A stretch of DNA of 64,000 nt, taken from NCBI GenBank assembly GCA_965242615.1, contig CBDESR010000005.1:806001-870000 (forward strand), read 5' to 3'. The notes under the pieces were generated by a model, which was not told where the DNA came from, did no database searches, and was given only the letters and a program-made list of their open reading frames with translations. The stretch's first letter is position 1. Each line of letters begins with the position of its first letter. The translations under genes and the position numbers were made by a program. This DNA comes from CBDBCU01 sp965242615 (lineage in GTDB: Bacteria; Chloroflexota; Dehalococcoidia; Lucifugimonadales; UBA3495). Of this stretch, positions 16,200 through 24,866 are shown piece by piece.

Positions 16200-17741
16200 T
16201 TAAAGCCTGCCCTGCGTCCCCTGACTCCGCCGCCGGCGCGGCGCCCGGGGGAAAGTCCCCGCCGGCGCATAGTGGGGATATTCCGCCCCCTGGCCCGCCA
16301 GCAGCTCCTCAATGGTCAAAATCTGCACCCGGGGAAACCGCTGGTCCGGAAAGTGTTCCGGTTCGTAAAAACCGGCGGCCAAGGCATCCTGTACCATTGG
16401 CCCGGTCGGCGGATGCAGGGTAATAAACAAACCGATTTGCGCCTTTTCCCGCTCCATATCGCCCCGCAGCGCCGCTATCTGCCCCCGGTTGACCTGACCG
16501 CTCTTTACTTGCACGATGACCCGCTTCGTCCGGCCGCTGTTGTCGTCAAAAAAGTTGATGTAGCCATCCACCCCGCCGTCCGCCCCCTTTTTCCGGTCCT
16601 GCGCGGGCCGGGCCTCCACCAATCCCAAAGCCCACCACTCGAATTGATAGCGGCCGGCGTGTTCACTCTCCGCCGCCAATGCCCGCGCGCTCTCGACATC
16701 CCGGGGCACCCCCACCAAATCGTAGGGCCGCAGCTCATCCCTGAAACTATCCCGCAGCCGGCTTTTCATTATGGAAACCGCCAAGTGCGTGATGTCAATG
16801 CCAATCCAGCGGCGGTTCAATCGCTCGGCAACCGCCACCGCCGTACCGCAGCCGCAGAACGGGTCTAATACCAAATCCCCTTCATTGCTGCTGGCGGCGA
16901 TAATCCGCTCCAGCAGCGCCTCCGGTTTCTGCGTGGGATAGCCCAGCCGCTCCTTGGCCTGCGAGTTCAGGATTGAAATTTCCCAATGGTCGGGCAGGGC
17001 GACCCGGGTCTGCTCCTCCCGATAGACGATTCTATCATAACCGCCGCTTTCAATCCGTTCCTTCGCCTTTTCCCGGTCATATACCAGCAGCTGACGAACC
17101 CCGCCGGCAACTACATTCGTATGATACCCCCGGGCGTACCTCTCGCTTTGCGGCGCATTGGCGTCAAACAACTTGTTGAAAGTATGCGCCCCTTTATTCT
17201 GGCAATACACCAGAATCACATCGTGGTTTTTCTGAAAATGCCGCGCCGCATTCGTCCACTTCCGATAATTCCACACCACTTCATTAAGGAAATTCTCGAA
17301 CCCGAACACCCCATCCATCAGCAGCTTCAGGTAGTGGCTGGCCCTCGGGTCGCAGTGCAGGTAGATACTGCCGGTCGGCTTTAGCACCCGCCGCAGCTCG
17401 ATCAGCCGTTGGGACATCATCGTCAGATACGCCATCAGATCATTCTGCCCCAGAAACGAGCGCAACGCCGTCAACAGTTCGCCGACTTTAGCCGGCCCCT
17501 CTTTAATCACCTCCTGGTAAGCCAGTTCCGACTCCAGGCTCCAGTCCCAAGTGTCCTCAAAGGCAGTTATCTGCGCCGCCGACTGTTGCCCATCCTTTTC
17601 CGTGAACAGGATATTGTGGTCGGCGTTAGAGTTAAACGGCGGATCCAGATAAATCAGGTCAACGCTGGCGTCCCCGACCTGCTCCCTCAGGATGCCTAGG
17701 TTGTCGCCGAAATACAGCTTATTGCGCCACTCCGCCCCCAT
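16200..17741 (-). CDS. DNA methyltransferase fused to Mrr-like nuclease domain
   Basis: About 513 residues. The N-terminal amino-methyltransferase has the catalytic motif LIYLDPPFNS (about residue 35) and the AdoMet motif VLDPFCGCGTAVAVAERL late in the domain (beta-class order). The C-terminal 170 residues form a restriction-nuclease-like domain: GADGGVDGYI supplies the D, VIVQVKSG the QxK. One chain may therefore modify and cut DNA. ATG 17741 overlaps the pyrG stop (TGATG), with GTG 17744 as an alternative, so translation is coupled to pyrG. A paralogue with the same fusion is at 63188-64000. Confidence 0.88.
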   Translation of the reverse strand: MGAEWRNKLYFGDNLGILREQVGDASVDLIYLDPPFNSNADHNILFTEKDGQQSAAQITAFEDTWDWSLESELAYQEVIKEGPAKVGELLTALRSFLGQNDLMAYLTMMSQRLIELRRVLKPTGSIYLHCDPRASHYLKLLMDGVFGFENFLNEVVWNYRKWTNAARHFQKNHDVILVYCQNKGAHTFNKLFDANAPQSERYARGYHTNVVAGGVRQLLVYDREKAKERIESGGYDRIVYREEQTRVALPDHWEISILNSQAKERLGYPTQKPEALLERIIAASSNEGDLVLDPFCGCGTAVAVAERLNRRWIGIDITHLAVSIMKSRLRDSFRDELRPYDLVGVPRDVESARALAAESEHAGRYQFEWWALGLVEARPAQDRKKGADGGVDGYINFFDDNSGRTKRVIVQVKSGQVNRGQIAALRGDMEREKAQIGLFITLHPPTGPMVQDALAAGFYEPEHFPDQRFPRVQILTIEELLAGQGAEYPHYAPAGTFPRAPRRRRSQGTQGRL

Positions 17742-19384
17742 CACCCCCGACCCCCCAACGGCAGCGGCGTCTGTCCCCCCTCCCGTATCGTCTGCCGCGC
17801 CGCCCCGATAAAATCGCAGAACAGCGGATGCGGCCGGTTCGGCCGCGACCGAAACTCCGGGTGAAACTGCACCCCCACCATAAAGGGATGCCCCGGCGCC
17901 TCCGCCGTCTCCACCAGCTTCCCGTCCGGCGACAGCCCCCCCACCACCATCCCCGACGCCTCCAAATCCTCCCGATACCGGTTATTCACCTCAAACCGAT
18001 GCCGATGCCGTTCCTCAATCTCCCCATTGCGGTACGCCCGCATCGTCCGGCTGTTCTCCTGCGGCCGGCAGGGGTAAATCCCCAACCGCATCGTCCCGCC
18101 CAAGTCCGTCACCGCCTCCTGCTCCGGCAATATGTGGATAACCGGATGCGGCGTCTCCGGATCCAGTTCCGACGAATTAGCCCCGGCCAACCCCAGCACA
18201 TTCCGCGCCCAGTCAATCACCATCACCTGCAACCCCAAACACAGCCCCAGATAAGGCACCTCATACTTCCGCGCGTAATGCACCGCCGCAATCATCCCCT
18301 CCACGCCCCGCGGCCCGAACCCTCCCGGCACCACAATGCCCTGAACCTCATTCAGATAAACCTCCGCCCCTTCCCGTTCCACATCCTCCGAATGTACCCA
18401 CCGAATCTCCACTTCCTGCCCTTGCGCCGCCCCGGCGTGCCGCAATGCCTCCCGCACCGACAAATAGGAATCCGGATACTCCACATACTTGCCTACTACT
18501 GCAATGGACAGCTTCTCCCGCGGCTGCGCCATCTGCGTCACCATCGCTTCCCAGTCCCGCAGATCCTGCGGCCGCCCTTGCAGCGACAGCGTCTCCATAA
18601 TAAACCGCCCCAACCCCGCCTCCTCCAAAATCAGCGGCACCGCATACACATTATCCACCGTCGCCAGCGGTATCACCGCTTCACTGTCCACATCGCAGAA
18701 CAGCGACAGCTTTTCCCGAATCGCCTCCGAAATCGGCGTATCGCTCCGGCAAATCAGCGCATCCGGCTGAATCCCGATACTCCGCAATTCCTTGACGCTG
18801 TGCTGCGTCGGCTTCGTTTTCAACTCCTCCGCCGCCGCAATGTAAGGCAGCAAAGTCAAATGCACATAGCAGACATTATTCCGCCCCACGTCCTTCCGCA
18901 TCTGCCGAATCGCTTCCAGAAAAGGCAGCCCCTCAATATCCCCCACCGTGCCGCCCACTTCCACCACGATAACCTCCACCCCCGAATCCGCCGCCAATGC
19001 CGTCAGATGCCCTTTTATCTCATTGGTCAAATGCGGGACGGTCTGTATCGTCCCCCCCAGAAAATCCCCCCGCCGCTCCTTGTCAATCAGCGACCGATAC
19101 ACCTGCCCCGCCGTAACATTCGACGCCCGGGTCAACTCCACATCAATAAACCGTTCGTAATGCCCCAAATCCAGGTCCGTCTCCCCCCCGTCCCGGGTTA
19201 CGAACACCTCCCCATGCTGATACGGCGACATCGTACCCGGATCCACATTCAGATACGGATCCAGCTTCACCACCGAAACCGACAGCCCCCGGCTTTTGAG
19301 AATGCGCCCAATCGAAGCAACGCAAATCCCCTTGCCGATGGAACTGACCACCCCCCCGGTAACGAATATATACTTGGTGGTCAT
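17741..19384 (-). CDS. pyrG: CTP synthase
   Basis: 547 residues, ATG 19384 behind GGGAAAGG. It amidates UTP to CTP using glutamine. The synthetase domain begins TKYIFVTGGVVSSIGKG and has SPYQHGEVFV and EVGGTVGDIE. The glutaminase domain has the nucleophile in LGLCLGLQ and the His-Glu pair in QFHPEFRSRP. A strong promoter (TTGACA-18-TATAAT) lies upstream. Housekeeping gene heading the operon with the methyltransferase-nuclease fusion. Confidence 0.97.
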   Translation of the reverse strand: MTTKYIFVTGGVVSSIGKGICVASIGRILKSRGLSVSVVKLDPYLNVDPGTMSPYQHGEVFVTRDGGETDLDLGHYERFIDVELTRASNVTAGQVYRSLIDKERRGDFLGGTIQTVPHLTNEIKGHLTALAADSGVEVIVVEVGGTVGDIEGLPFLEAIRQMRKDVGRNNVCYVHLTLLPYIAAAEELKTKPTQHSVKELRSIGIQPDALICRSDTPISEAIREKLSLFCDVDSEAVIPLATVDNVYAVPLILEEAGLGRFIMETLSLQGRPQDLRDWEAMVTQMAQPREKLSIAVVGKYVEYPDSYLSVREALRHAGAAQGQEVEIRWVHSEDVEREGAEVYLNEVQGIVVPGGFGPRGVEGMIAAVHYARKYEVPYLGLCLGLQVMVIDWARNVLGLAGANSSELDPETPHPVIHILPEQEAVTDLGGTMRLGIYPCRPQENSRTMRAYRNGEIEERHRHRFEVNNRYREDLEASGMVVGGLSPDGKLVETAEAPGHPFMVGVQFHPEFRSRPNRPHPLFCDFIGAARQTIREGGQTPLPLGGRG

Positions 19385-19528
19385 ACCTTTCCCGCCAAAA
19401 TCCAACGGTGCGTTAAGGAAAGCAAGCAACTTCGGGTGCAGCCGGAAACTTTGCGGTGTGGACTTAAAAAGGCGACGGCCAACGCCGTGCGGATAAGAGC
19501 GCCGCTGTCAGTCAACGGCTCGCCCTTG

Positions 19529-19558
19529 ATTATATTCACCTATCCCCGTCAATGTCAA
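19529..19558 (-). promoter_or_regulatory. pyrG promoter
   Basis: Minus strand TTGACA (19558-19553) and TATAAT (19534-19529) with 18 bp spacing, both perfect consensus, about 145 bp before the pyrG ATG. Confidence 0.75.
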
Positions 19559-19681
19559 GCAATTCCCGCCAAACATTTGCCACATCCCGGCTAAACCCCG
19601 CCGCAGCGCCCCCAATATGGTAACATTAAACCAACAACCCCCACCTCAACGCCCACCCCAAACACAAGGAAAGGCAATCCC

Positions 19682-20212
19682 ATGCCCCCTCCCGCCGACC
19701 ATCACCACCGCCAGCAAAAATCCGACCGCTACGCCGGCCTCAGCCGCCGCAAACTCCAGCAGGCCCAGCAGGAACTGAACCGCGGCGACACCATGCAAGC
19801 GTCCGAAAAGGCGTACGGCGCCGTAACCTCCGCCGCCAAAGCCTACGGCGAACTCCGCGGCTGGAACCACTACAACCACCACCGCGTCGGCCTCATCCTC
19901 GAACAACTCCGCGACGAGGAAAACAACCCCGCCTTGACCGAAGCCTACGACGCCATCCGGGGACTGCACAGCAACTTCTTTGAATACGAACTCAGTACCA
20001 CCAATGTCCAGGACCGCATTGGCACCGCCCAACGATTGGTCGCCGCCCTCGAATCCCTCCGCCAATCCGACCCCAACCCCCTATCCGCGGCATCCCTCAC
20101 CCGGGACCAGCGCCGCCGCCTGACCCTGCTAATGCAGCCGCCTAAAGAGGAACCACCCCCCCTCGAGGACTTGCCCTCCCTCGACGACCTCCCCCCGGTC
20201 GAACCCGAATAA
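19682..20212 (+). CDS. PaREP1/HEPN-like protein, tandem copy 1
   Basis: A 176-residue helical protein. LSRRKLQQAQQELNRGDTM, then a central QASEKAYGAVTSAAKAYGE helix and NFFEYELSTTNVQD, give the PaREP1-type HEPN pattern. RGWNHYNH fits the RX6H RNase motif. The C-terminus is an acidic proline-rich tail (DLPSLDDLPPVEPE). AAGGAAAGG precedes the ATG. First of three tandem copies on the plus strand inside an otherwise minus-strand block. No nucleotidyltransferase partner is seen. Confidence 0.72.
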   Translation: MPPPADHHHRQQKSDRYAGLSRRKLQQAQQELNRGDTMQASEKAYGAVTSAAKAYGELRGWNHYNHHRVGLILEQLRDEENNPALTEAYDAIRGLHSNFFEYELSTTNVQDRIGTAQRLVAALESLRQSDPNPLSAASLTRDQRRRLTLLMQPPKEEPPPLEDLPSLDDLPPVEPE

Positions 20213-20263
20213 CCCGGCCTGACTAGCAGCCCCTCCCACCCCAACTCAAGGAACGGCAATTCA

Positions 20264-20791
20264 ATGACTACTCCCGCCCCCCACCACCGCCAGCAAAAAT
20301 CCGACCGCTACGCCGGCCTCAGCCGCCGCAAACTCCAGCAAGCCCAGCAGGAACTGAACCGCGGCGACACCATGCAAGCGTCCGAAAAGGCGTACGGCGC
20401 CGTAACCTCCGCCGCCAAAGCCTACGGCGAACTCCGCGGCTGGAACCACTACAACCACCACCGCGTCGGCCTCATCCTCGAACAGCTCCGCGACGAGGAA
20501 AACAACCCCACCCTGCTTCGGGACTTCGACGCTATCCAGTCCCAGCACAACAACTTCTTCGAGTACGAACTCAGTACTACCCATGTCCAGGACGGCATCA
20601 ACACCGCCCGGGATTTAGTCGCCGCCCTGGAATCCCTCCGCCAATCCGACCCCAAACCCCTGCCGGCAAACTCCCTCAACCCGGAACAACGCCGCCGCCT
20701 GACCCTGCTAATGCAGCCACCCAAAGAGGAACCAACCCCCCTCGAGGACTTGCCCTCCCTCGACGACCTCCCCCCGGTCGAACCCGAATAA
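20264..20791 (+). CDS. PaREP1/HEPN-like protein, tandem copy 2
   Basis: 175 residues. The first 90 are almost identical to copies 1 and 3; it differs from copy 1 in the segment after ENNP (TLLRDFDAIQSQHNN) and near the end (PANSLNPEQRR). The 51-bp gap before it, ending in CAAGGAACGGCAATTCA, is repeated before copy 3. The RX6H-like motif is intact. Confidence 0.72.
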   Translation: MTTPAPHHRQQKSDRYAGLSRRKLQQAQQELNRGDTMQASEKAYGAVTSAAKAYGELRGWNHYNHHRVGLILEQLRDEENNPTLLRDFDAIQSQHNNFFEYELSTTHVQDGINTARDLVAALESLRQSDPKPLPANSLNPEQRRRLTLLMQPPKEEPTPLEDLPSLDDLPPVEPE

Positions 20792-20842
20792 CCCGGCCTG
20801 ACTAGCAGCCCCTCCCACCCCAACTCAAGGAACGGCAATTCA

Positions 20843-21370
20843 ATGACTACTCCCGCCCCCCACCACCGCCAGCAAAAATCCGACCGCTACGCCGGCCTCA
20901 GCCGCCGCAAACTTCAGCAAGCCCAGCAGGAACTGAACCGCGGCGACACCATGCAGGCATCCGAAAAGGCATACGGCGCCGTAACCTCGGCCGCCAAAGC
21001 CTACGGCGAACTCCGCGGCTGGAACCACTACAACCACCACCGCGTCGGCCTCATCCTCGAACAGCTCCGCGACGAGGAAAACAACCCCACCCTGCTTCGG
21101 GACTTCGACGCTATCCAATCCCAGCACAACAACTTCTTCGAGTACGAACTCAGTACCACCCATGTCCAAGACGGCATCAACACTGCCCGGGACCTGGTCG
21201 CCGCCCTGGAATCCCTCCGCCAATCCGAACCCAAACCGCTATCCTCGGCATCCCTCACCCGGGAACAACGCCGCCGCCTGACCCTGCTAATGCAGCCGCC
21301 CCAAGAGGAGCCAACTCCCATCGAGGACTTGCCCTCCCTCGACGACCTCCCCTCGGTCGAACCCGAATAG
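20843..21370 (+). CDS. PaREP1/HEPN-like protein, tandem copy 3
   Basis: 175 residues, closest to copy 2 (shared QSQHNNFFEYELSTTHVQDG), but the SSASLTREQRRR segment resembles copy 1. This mixed pattern suggests exchange between copies after duplication. The unit length is about 580 bp. It ends 46 bp from the convergent flippase-like gene. Confidence 0.72.
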   Translation: MTTPAPHHRQQKSDRYAGLSRRKLQQAQQELNRGDTMQASEKAYGAVTSAAKAYGELRGWNHYNHHRVGLILEQLRDEENNPTLLRDFDAIQSQHNNFFEYELSTTHVQDGINTARDLVAALESLRQSEPKPLSSASLTREQRRRLTLLMQPPQEEPTPIEDLPSLDDLPSVEPE

Positions 21371-21416
21371 CCGCTCCTTCCCGCCTATCCCGAACCCCTT
21401 GCCGGACGGAAAACTC

Positions 21417-22454
21417 TTAACCCGCCGCCTGTCGCCCGGCCCGCCCAATCCGCGCCGCCCACCGTGCCAGAAACAGCGTTCCCCCTACTACAATCGTACT
21501 CAAATAAGTTATCGACCGATCCACCAGCACCAACGCCGCAATCGCCGCAATCGACAGCGCCGACAACTGATTCAGCAGTCCGGCCAACCCCCACTCCACC
21601 GCCCCCAATCCCCCCGGCGTCGGCACCAGCGACAAAACCGAATTCGCCAAAGTCGTCAGTACCACCAGCGGCCCGCCCAACTCAATCCCCAACGCCAAAG
21701 CCACCAAATAAATCCGCCCCATCTCCACCAGCCAGCCCAGCAGCCCCCAGAAAGTCGCCAACGGCACCCGCCGAAAACTCCCCAAAGTCCCCGCCTGAAA
21801 CTGCCGATACCGTCCTGCCAACCAACCCGGCAGCCACCGCCCTTGCCCCTTGCGCGTCGCATAAAGCGTCAGCACCAGCAGCCCCAACGCCGCCAGCAGC
21901 GCCCCGGAAGTACCCGCCAGCAGCCACGCCGCCTCCGGATTGCTCCCCGCCAGAAAAGGCAAGGTCACCGCCAGCAGCAGGATGATTATTCCCGTATCCA
22001 GCGCCCGCTCCGCCAGTATCGTCCCCATCGTCCGCGCAAAAGACGCCCCCCGCTCCTCATAATACAGATACGCCCGGTAAGCGTCTCCCAAGCGGAAAAA
22101 CGACACCGAATTGGCAAACCACCCCAGAAAAATCAATTGGCTGCAATGGAAAACCCCGGGATTAGCCTCCCCCTCCTCCCGCACATTCTCCAGCAGCAAC
22201 CGCCAGCGCAGCCCCCGAAACAGAAAACTGCTGTAGTGAACCGCCACCGCCAGAAACAGATACAGGGGATTAGCCGCCCCAATCTGCCGCCCCGTGGCCG
22301 CCAAGTCCACATCAAAGCGCAGCCACAAAACTACCAGCAGCGCCACCGCCACCGCTAAAGATATTACGCTCGGCAAAGAAAAGACCCGGCGGCCCACCGA
22401 CTGCGCTGCCGCCCGGCCCTCAGCATCACTCAACGGAACTATCGACTCCTTCAA
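21417..22454 (-). CDS. Flippase-like integral membrane protein (LPG synthase TM family)
   Basis: A 345-residue protein with about eight hydrophobic segments and the PF03706/UPF0104 pattern (FRGLRWRLLLENV, SVSFFRLGDAYRAYLYYEE, VPTPGGLGAVEWGLAGLL). Members without the C-terminal lysyltransferase domain, as here, are described as flippase-like or glycan/lipid transport proteins. It may serve the PI-lipid pathway encoded at 4.6-7.6 kb, which is inference only. The N-terminal 25 residues are hydrophilic. Confidence 0.85.
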   Translation of the reverse strand: MKESIVPLSDAEGRAAAQSVGRRVFSLPSVISLAVAVALLVVLWLRFDVDLAATGRQIGAANPLYLFLAVAVHYSSFLFRGLRWRLLLENVREEGEANPGVFHCSQLIFLGWFANSVSFFRLGDAYRAYLYYEERGASFARTMGTILAERALDTGIIILLLAVTLPFLAGSNPEAAWLLAGTSGALLAALGLLVLTLYATRKGQGRWLPGWLAGRYRQFQAGTLGSFRRVPLATFWGLLGWLVEMGRIYLVALALGIELGGPLVVLTTLANSVLSLVPTPGGLGAVEWGLAGLLNQLSALSIAAIAALVLVDRSITYLSTIVVGGTLFLARWAARIGRAGRQAAG

Positions 22455-22526
22455 CCCCTTGCTAACCGTCCAACCCCTGCCAACCGCCCTTCCCCCACCC
22501 CCACCGTCCTTCCCGCACTATCACCG

Positions 22527-22655
22527 TCATTCCCACGAAAGTGGGAATCCAGAACCCCCAACCCTTGGCCCATCCTTCCCGCACTGCCAACGGAAAACGG
22601 GAATCTATCCCCGCCCCCAATTCTTAATTCCTAATTCTCAATTCTCAATTCCCCA
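22527..22655. repeat. Two REP-like palindromes and an AATTC array
   Basis: The gap between the flippase-like gene and ispH holds CATTCCCACGAAAGTGGGAAT (22530-22550), a weaker second copy near 22576-22606, and a run of AATTC/AATTCT units at 22620-22655. No gene is seen. Confidence 0.65.
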
Positions 22656-22658
22656 AAC

Positions 22659-23564
22659 CTACCGCAGCTCCTTCGGCAAAATAAACGCCACATCCTCCTC
22701 AATCCCCTCCAGCAGCGTCACCCGCTCCGGCTGCAACGCCGCAATCACCGCCTCCACCAACTCCTCCGGCGTCGACGCCCCCGACGCAATCCCCACCTTC
22801 TCCTTCCCCTCCAGCCACGCCGGATCAATCTCCTCCGGCCCGTTAATCAAATGCGCCGGTATCCCCAGCCCCAAAGCCACTTCCCGCAGCCGATTGCAAT
22901 TCGAGCTGTTCTGCGCCCCGATAACCAACGCCAAATCCACCAACGCCGCCATTTTCGTCACCGCCGCCTGCCGGTTCGTCGTCGCGTAGCAAATATCATT
23001 CCGCACCTGCGCCCCCGGAAACCGCTCCCGGATGGCGTCAATCGCCGCCGCCGTATCCCCCACCGACAGCGTCGTCTGCGTCAGCACCGCCACCGGCGTA
23101 TCCCCCGCCCAATCCGGCACCGCCCGCTCGCCCCCGTCATCCACCAGCGTCATCGGCGCCTGCCCCATCGTCCCCTTAACCTCCTGATGCCCCGAATGTC
23201 CCACCAGAATCAGCCTGCGCCCCTCCCGGTGATACTTCGCCGCCTCATTATGCACCCGCGTCACCAGCGGACAAACCGCATCAATCACCCGCAAATCCCG
23301 CGCCGCCGCCTGCTCAAAATCCTCCGGCGGCGACCCATGCGCCGAAAACACCACCAGCGACCCCGGCGGCACCTCCGCCACCGACTCCACCGTCACCGCC
23401 CCCTTCCCCTCCAACCGCTCCACCACATACGGATTATGCACAATCTGATGTTTCACATACACCGGCGGCCCGAACCGTTCCAAACACCGCTCCACCACCT
23501 CAATCGCCCGCACCACCCCCGCGCAAAACCCCCGCGGCGCGCACAAAACCACTTCCATAACCAT
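22659..23564 (-). CDS. ispH: 4-hydroxy-3-methylbut-2-enyl diphosphate reductase
   Basis: A 301-residue IspH, the last enzyme of the MEP isoprenoid pathway. The three cluster-binding cysteines are in PRGFCAGVVRAIE, IDAVCPLVTRVHNE and NDICYATTNRQAAV. SAHGSPP and GIASGASTPEEL are also typical. The start ATG 23564 is MVMEVVLCAPRG; the second methionine is also possible. A stand-alone housekeeping gene between repeat clusters. Confidence 0.96.
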   Translation of the reverse strand: MVMEVVLCAPRGFCAGVVRAIEVVERCLERFGPPVYVKHQIVHNPYVVERLEGKGAVTVESVAEVPPGSLVVFSAHGSPPEDFEQAAARDLRVIDAVCPLVTRVHNEAAKYHREGRRLILVGHSGHQEVKGTMGQAPMTLVDDGGERAVPDWAGDTPVAVLTQTTLSVGDTAAAIDAIRERFPGAQVRNDICYATTNRQAAVTKMAALVDLALVIGAQNSSNCNRLREVALGLGIPAHLINGPEEIDPAWLEGKEKVGIASGASTPEELVEAVIAALQPERVTLLEGIEEDVAFILPKELR

Positions 23565-23636
23565 ACCCCTTCCTACTATCTCCCCCCCGCCGTTACTCCG
23601 CCCCTTCCCCCTTGCTACTATGTCACCCCTTCCTAC

Positions 23637-23729
23637 TATGTCATTCCGAGGCGCAGCCGAGGAATCTAAAATGCCCGCCCTTGACTCCTCTCAAGATTTT
23701 TAGATTCCTCCCTTTGGCCGGAATGACCT
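23637..23729. repeat. Interspersed hairpin repeat (forward orientation)
   Basis: Begins TGTCATTCCGAGGCGCAGCC, has GAATCTAAAA and its inverse TTTTTAGATTCC, and ends in CCGGAATGACC, forming a 90-bp imperfect palindrome. The inner part reads GCCCGCCCTTGACTCCTCTC, opposite to the copies at 26.2, 46.1, 56.1, 56.9 and 58.8 kb. Confidence 0.8.
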
Positions 23730-23777
23730 AGCCGCCCGCCTGCTACTTTGCAACTTACCGCTCAGCAACCCCAACCG

Positions 23778-24508
23778 TCATTCCCGCGCCAGCGGGAATC
23801 CAGACCCCCCGGCTTCCAACCCCCAATTCTTAAACGCTTGGTTTGAAATAGCCCGGGGCTGCCAGCCCAGCAGGTCGGCGCAGGACAAATTAGGCCGGCC
23901 CAACCGCCGGTTCAGCCCGATGCCGAAGTTGTGCATAATCACCTTGGCCACCAGCCGCGTCTGCAACCCGTCCAGAGGGTGCGGCCGGTCTTGCCCCCAG
24001 CGGAAAAAGCCTTGCAACTGAGCAAAGTCCGTTTCCACAATCGGCCGCTGGCCGGGGCCAAACTGAACCCGGTAATGTTGCCGGCCGGGCCCGTAGCCAG
24101 CAGCAGATGCAAGCCGGCAGACCAGCCCAAGCGGTTGCTGTAGCCGATGTCGGCTTGGCCGGGCAACCAGCCCTGCCCCCGCCGCTTGGCGGCCCGGGTC
24201 GGCACGGCGGTGCTGTCGAGGGCTTGGTAAAGCCCCTCCGGTTCCTGGAGCAAGTCGGCCTGGTAACGCCAGAAGGCGGCTTGCAAGGCGTAGCAGCGGC
24301 GGGAGTGGCGGTTGAACTGGCTGCGGTTCGGGCGGCGGGGAAAGGCGTCCCGCAACTGGGTATCGGCATAGCGGTAGAAGTCCCGCGCACTGCCAAAGCG
24401 TCGCCATTGGCTGAAACCAAGCAAAGTGATTACCGCGCTGTCGGACAAAGCCGGCGGCCAGCCCGGTTGCCGGGGCGACGACTCCCGGGATTTGCAAAAG
24501 TCATTCAC
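23778..24508 (-). pseudogene. Frameshifted, internally deleted DDE transposase
   Basis: From ATG 24508 the frame encodes LSDSAVITLLGFSQWRRFGS ... SRRCYALQAAF and a first catalytic aspartate in YQALDSTAVPTRAAKR. Near 24060 the protein continues in another frame (GQRPIVETDFAQLQGFF ... VIMHNFGIGLNRRLGRP ... LLGWQ). The middle region expected to hold the second aspartate is missing. It resembles IS5/IS982-like transposases. A REP-like palindrome is fused to its 3' end (23778-23808). It lies at the point where strand composition flips. Confidence 0.75.
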
Positions 24509-24643
24509 CAGGACCTATAGCAGCGTCAGGAAGGTGTTCGGAGCCAACATAGCCCAGCCTCCTTTGCTCGAGTAGGCTTAACTATGCGGCAAAAACCCCT
24601 TCCCTTACCAAGTCTTTCCGGCTTTGTAATTTCACACCAGGCG

Positions 24644-24745
24644 TTTAAGTTTTACGGTTAGCTTAGTGTAAGGAACCCGGCGTCCCGGGGTCAGGTCAGC
24701 CTTGACGGGCATTATTATGGGGGCGGGTTTGGGTGTTTGTCAAGG
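24644..24745 (-). promoter_or_regulatory. Promoter plus structured leader, copy 1
   Basis: On the minus strand TTGACA (24743-24738) and CATAAT (24719-24714) are 18 bp apart. The next 70 nt contain CCCGGGACGCCGGG (hairpin) and the near-palindrome TTACACTAAGCTAACCGTAA. About 95 bp recur at 58594-58690. Here the leader runs toward the broken transposase start 140 bp away, so it may be the promoter end of that mobile element. Confidence 0.5.
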
Positions 24746-24815
24746 GATTTGGAGGGTGGTGTTTGTCATTGGATTAATTTTCGGGAATGTTGGGGAATTG
24801 AGAAAGGGGGATTAA

Positions 24816-24847
24816 GAAAAGGGGGGCGGCCGGAACCGCCCCCTTTT
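24816..24847 (-). terminator. Terminator of secreted paralogue A
   Basis: On the minus strand GGGGGCGG and CCGCCCCCC pair around a short loop and are followed by TTTTCTT. It lies 20 bp after the stop of the 24867-25898 gene. Confidence 0.65.
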
Positions 24848-24866
24848 GTGGCGGGAGGGCAAGGGG

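Noticed and set aside
17828..19594. 588-codon frame on the plus strand
   Set aside because: Antisense of pyrG; proline/arginine/histidine-rich and without any family pattern.
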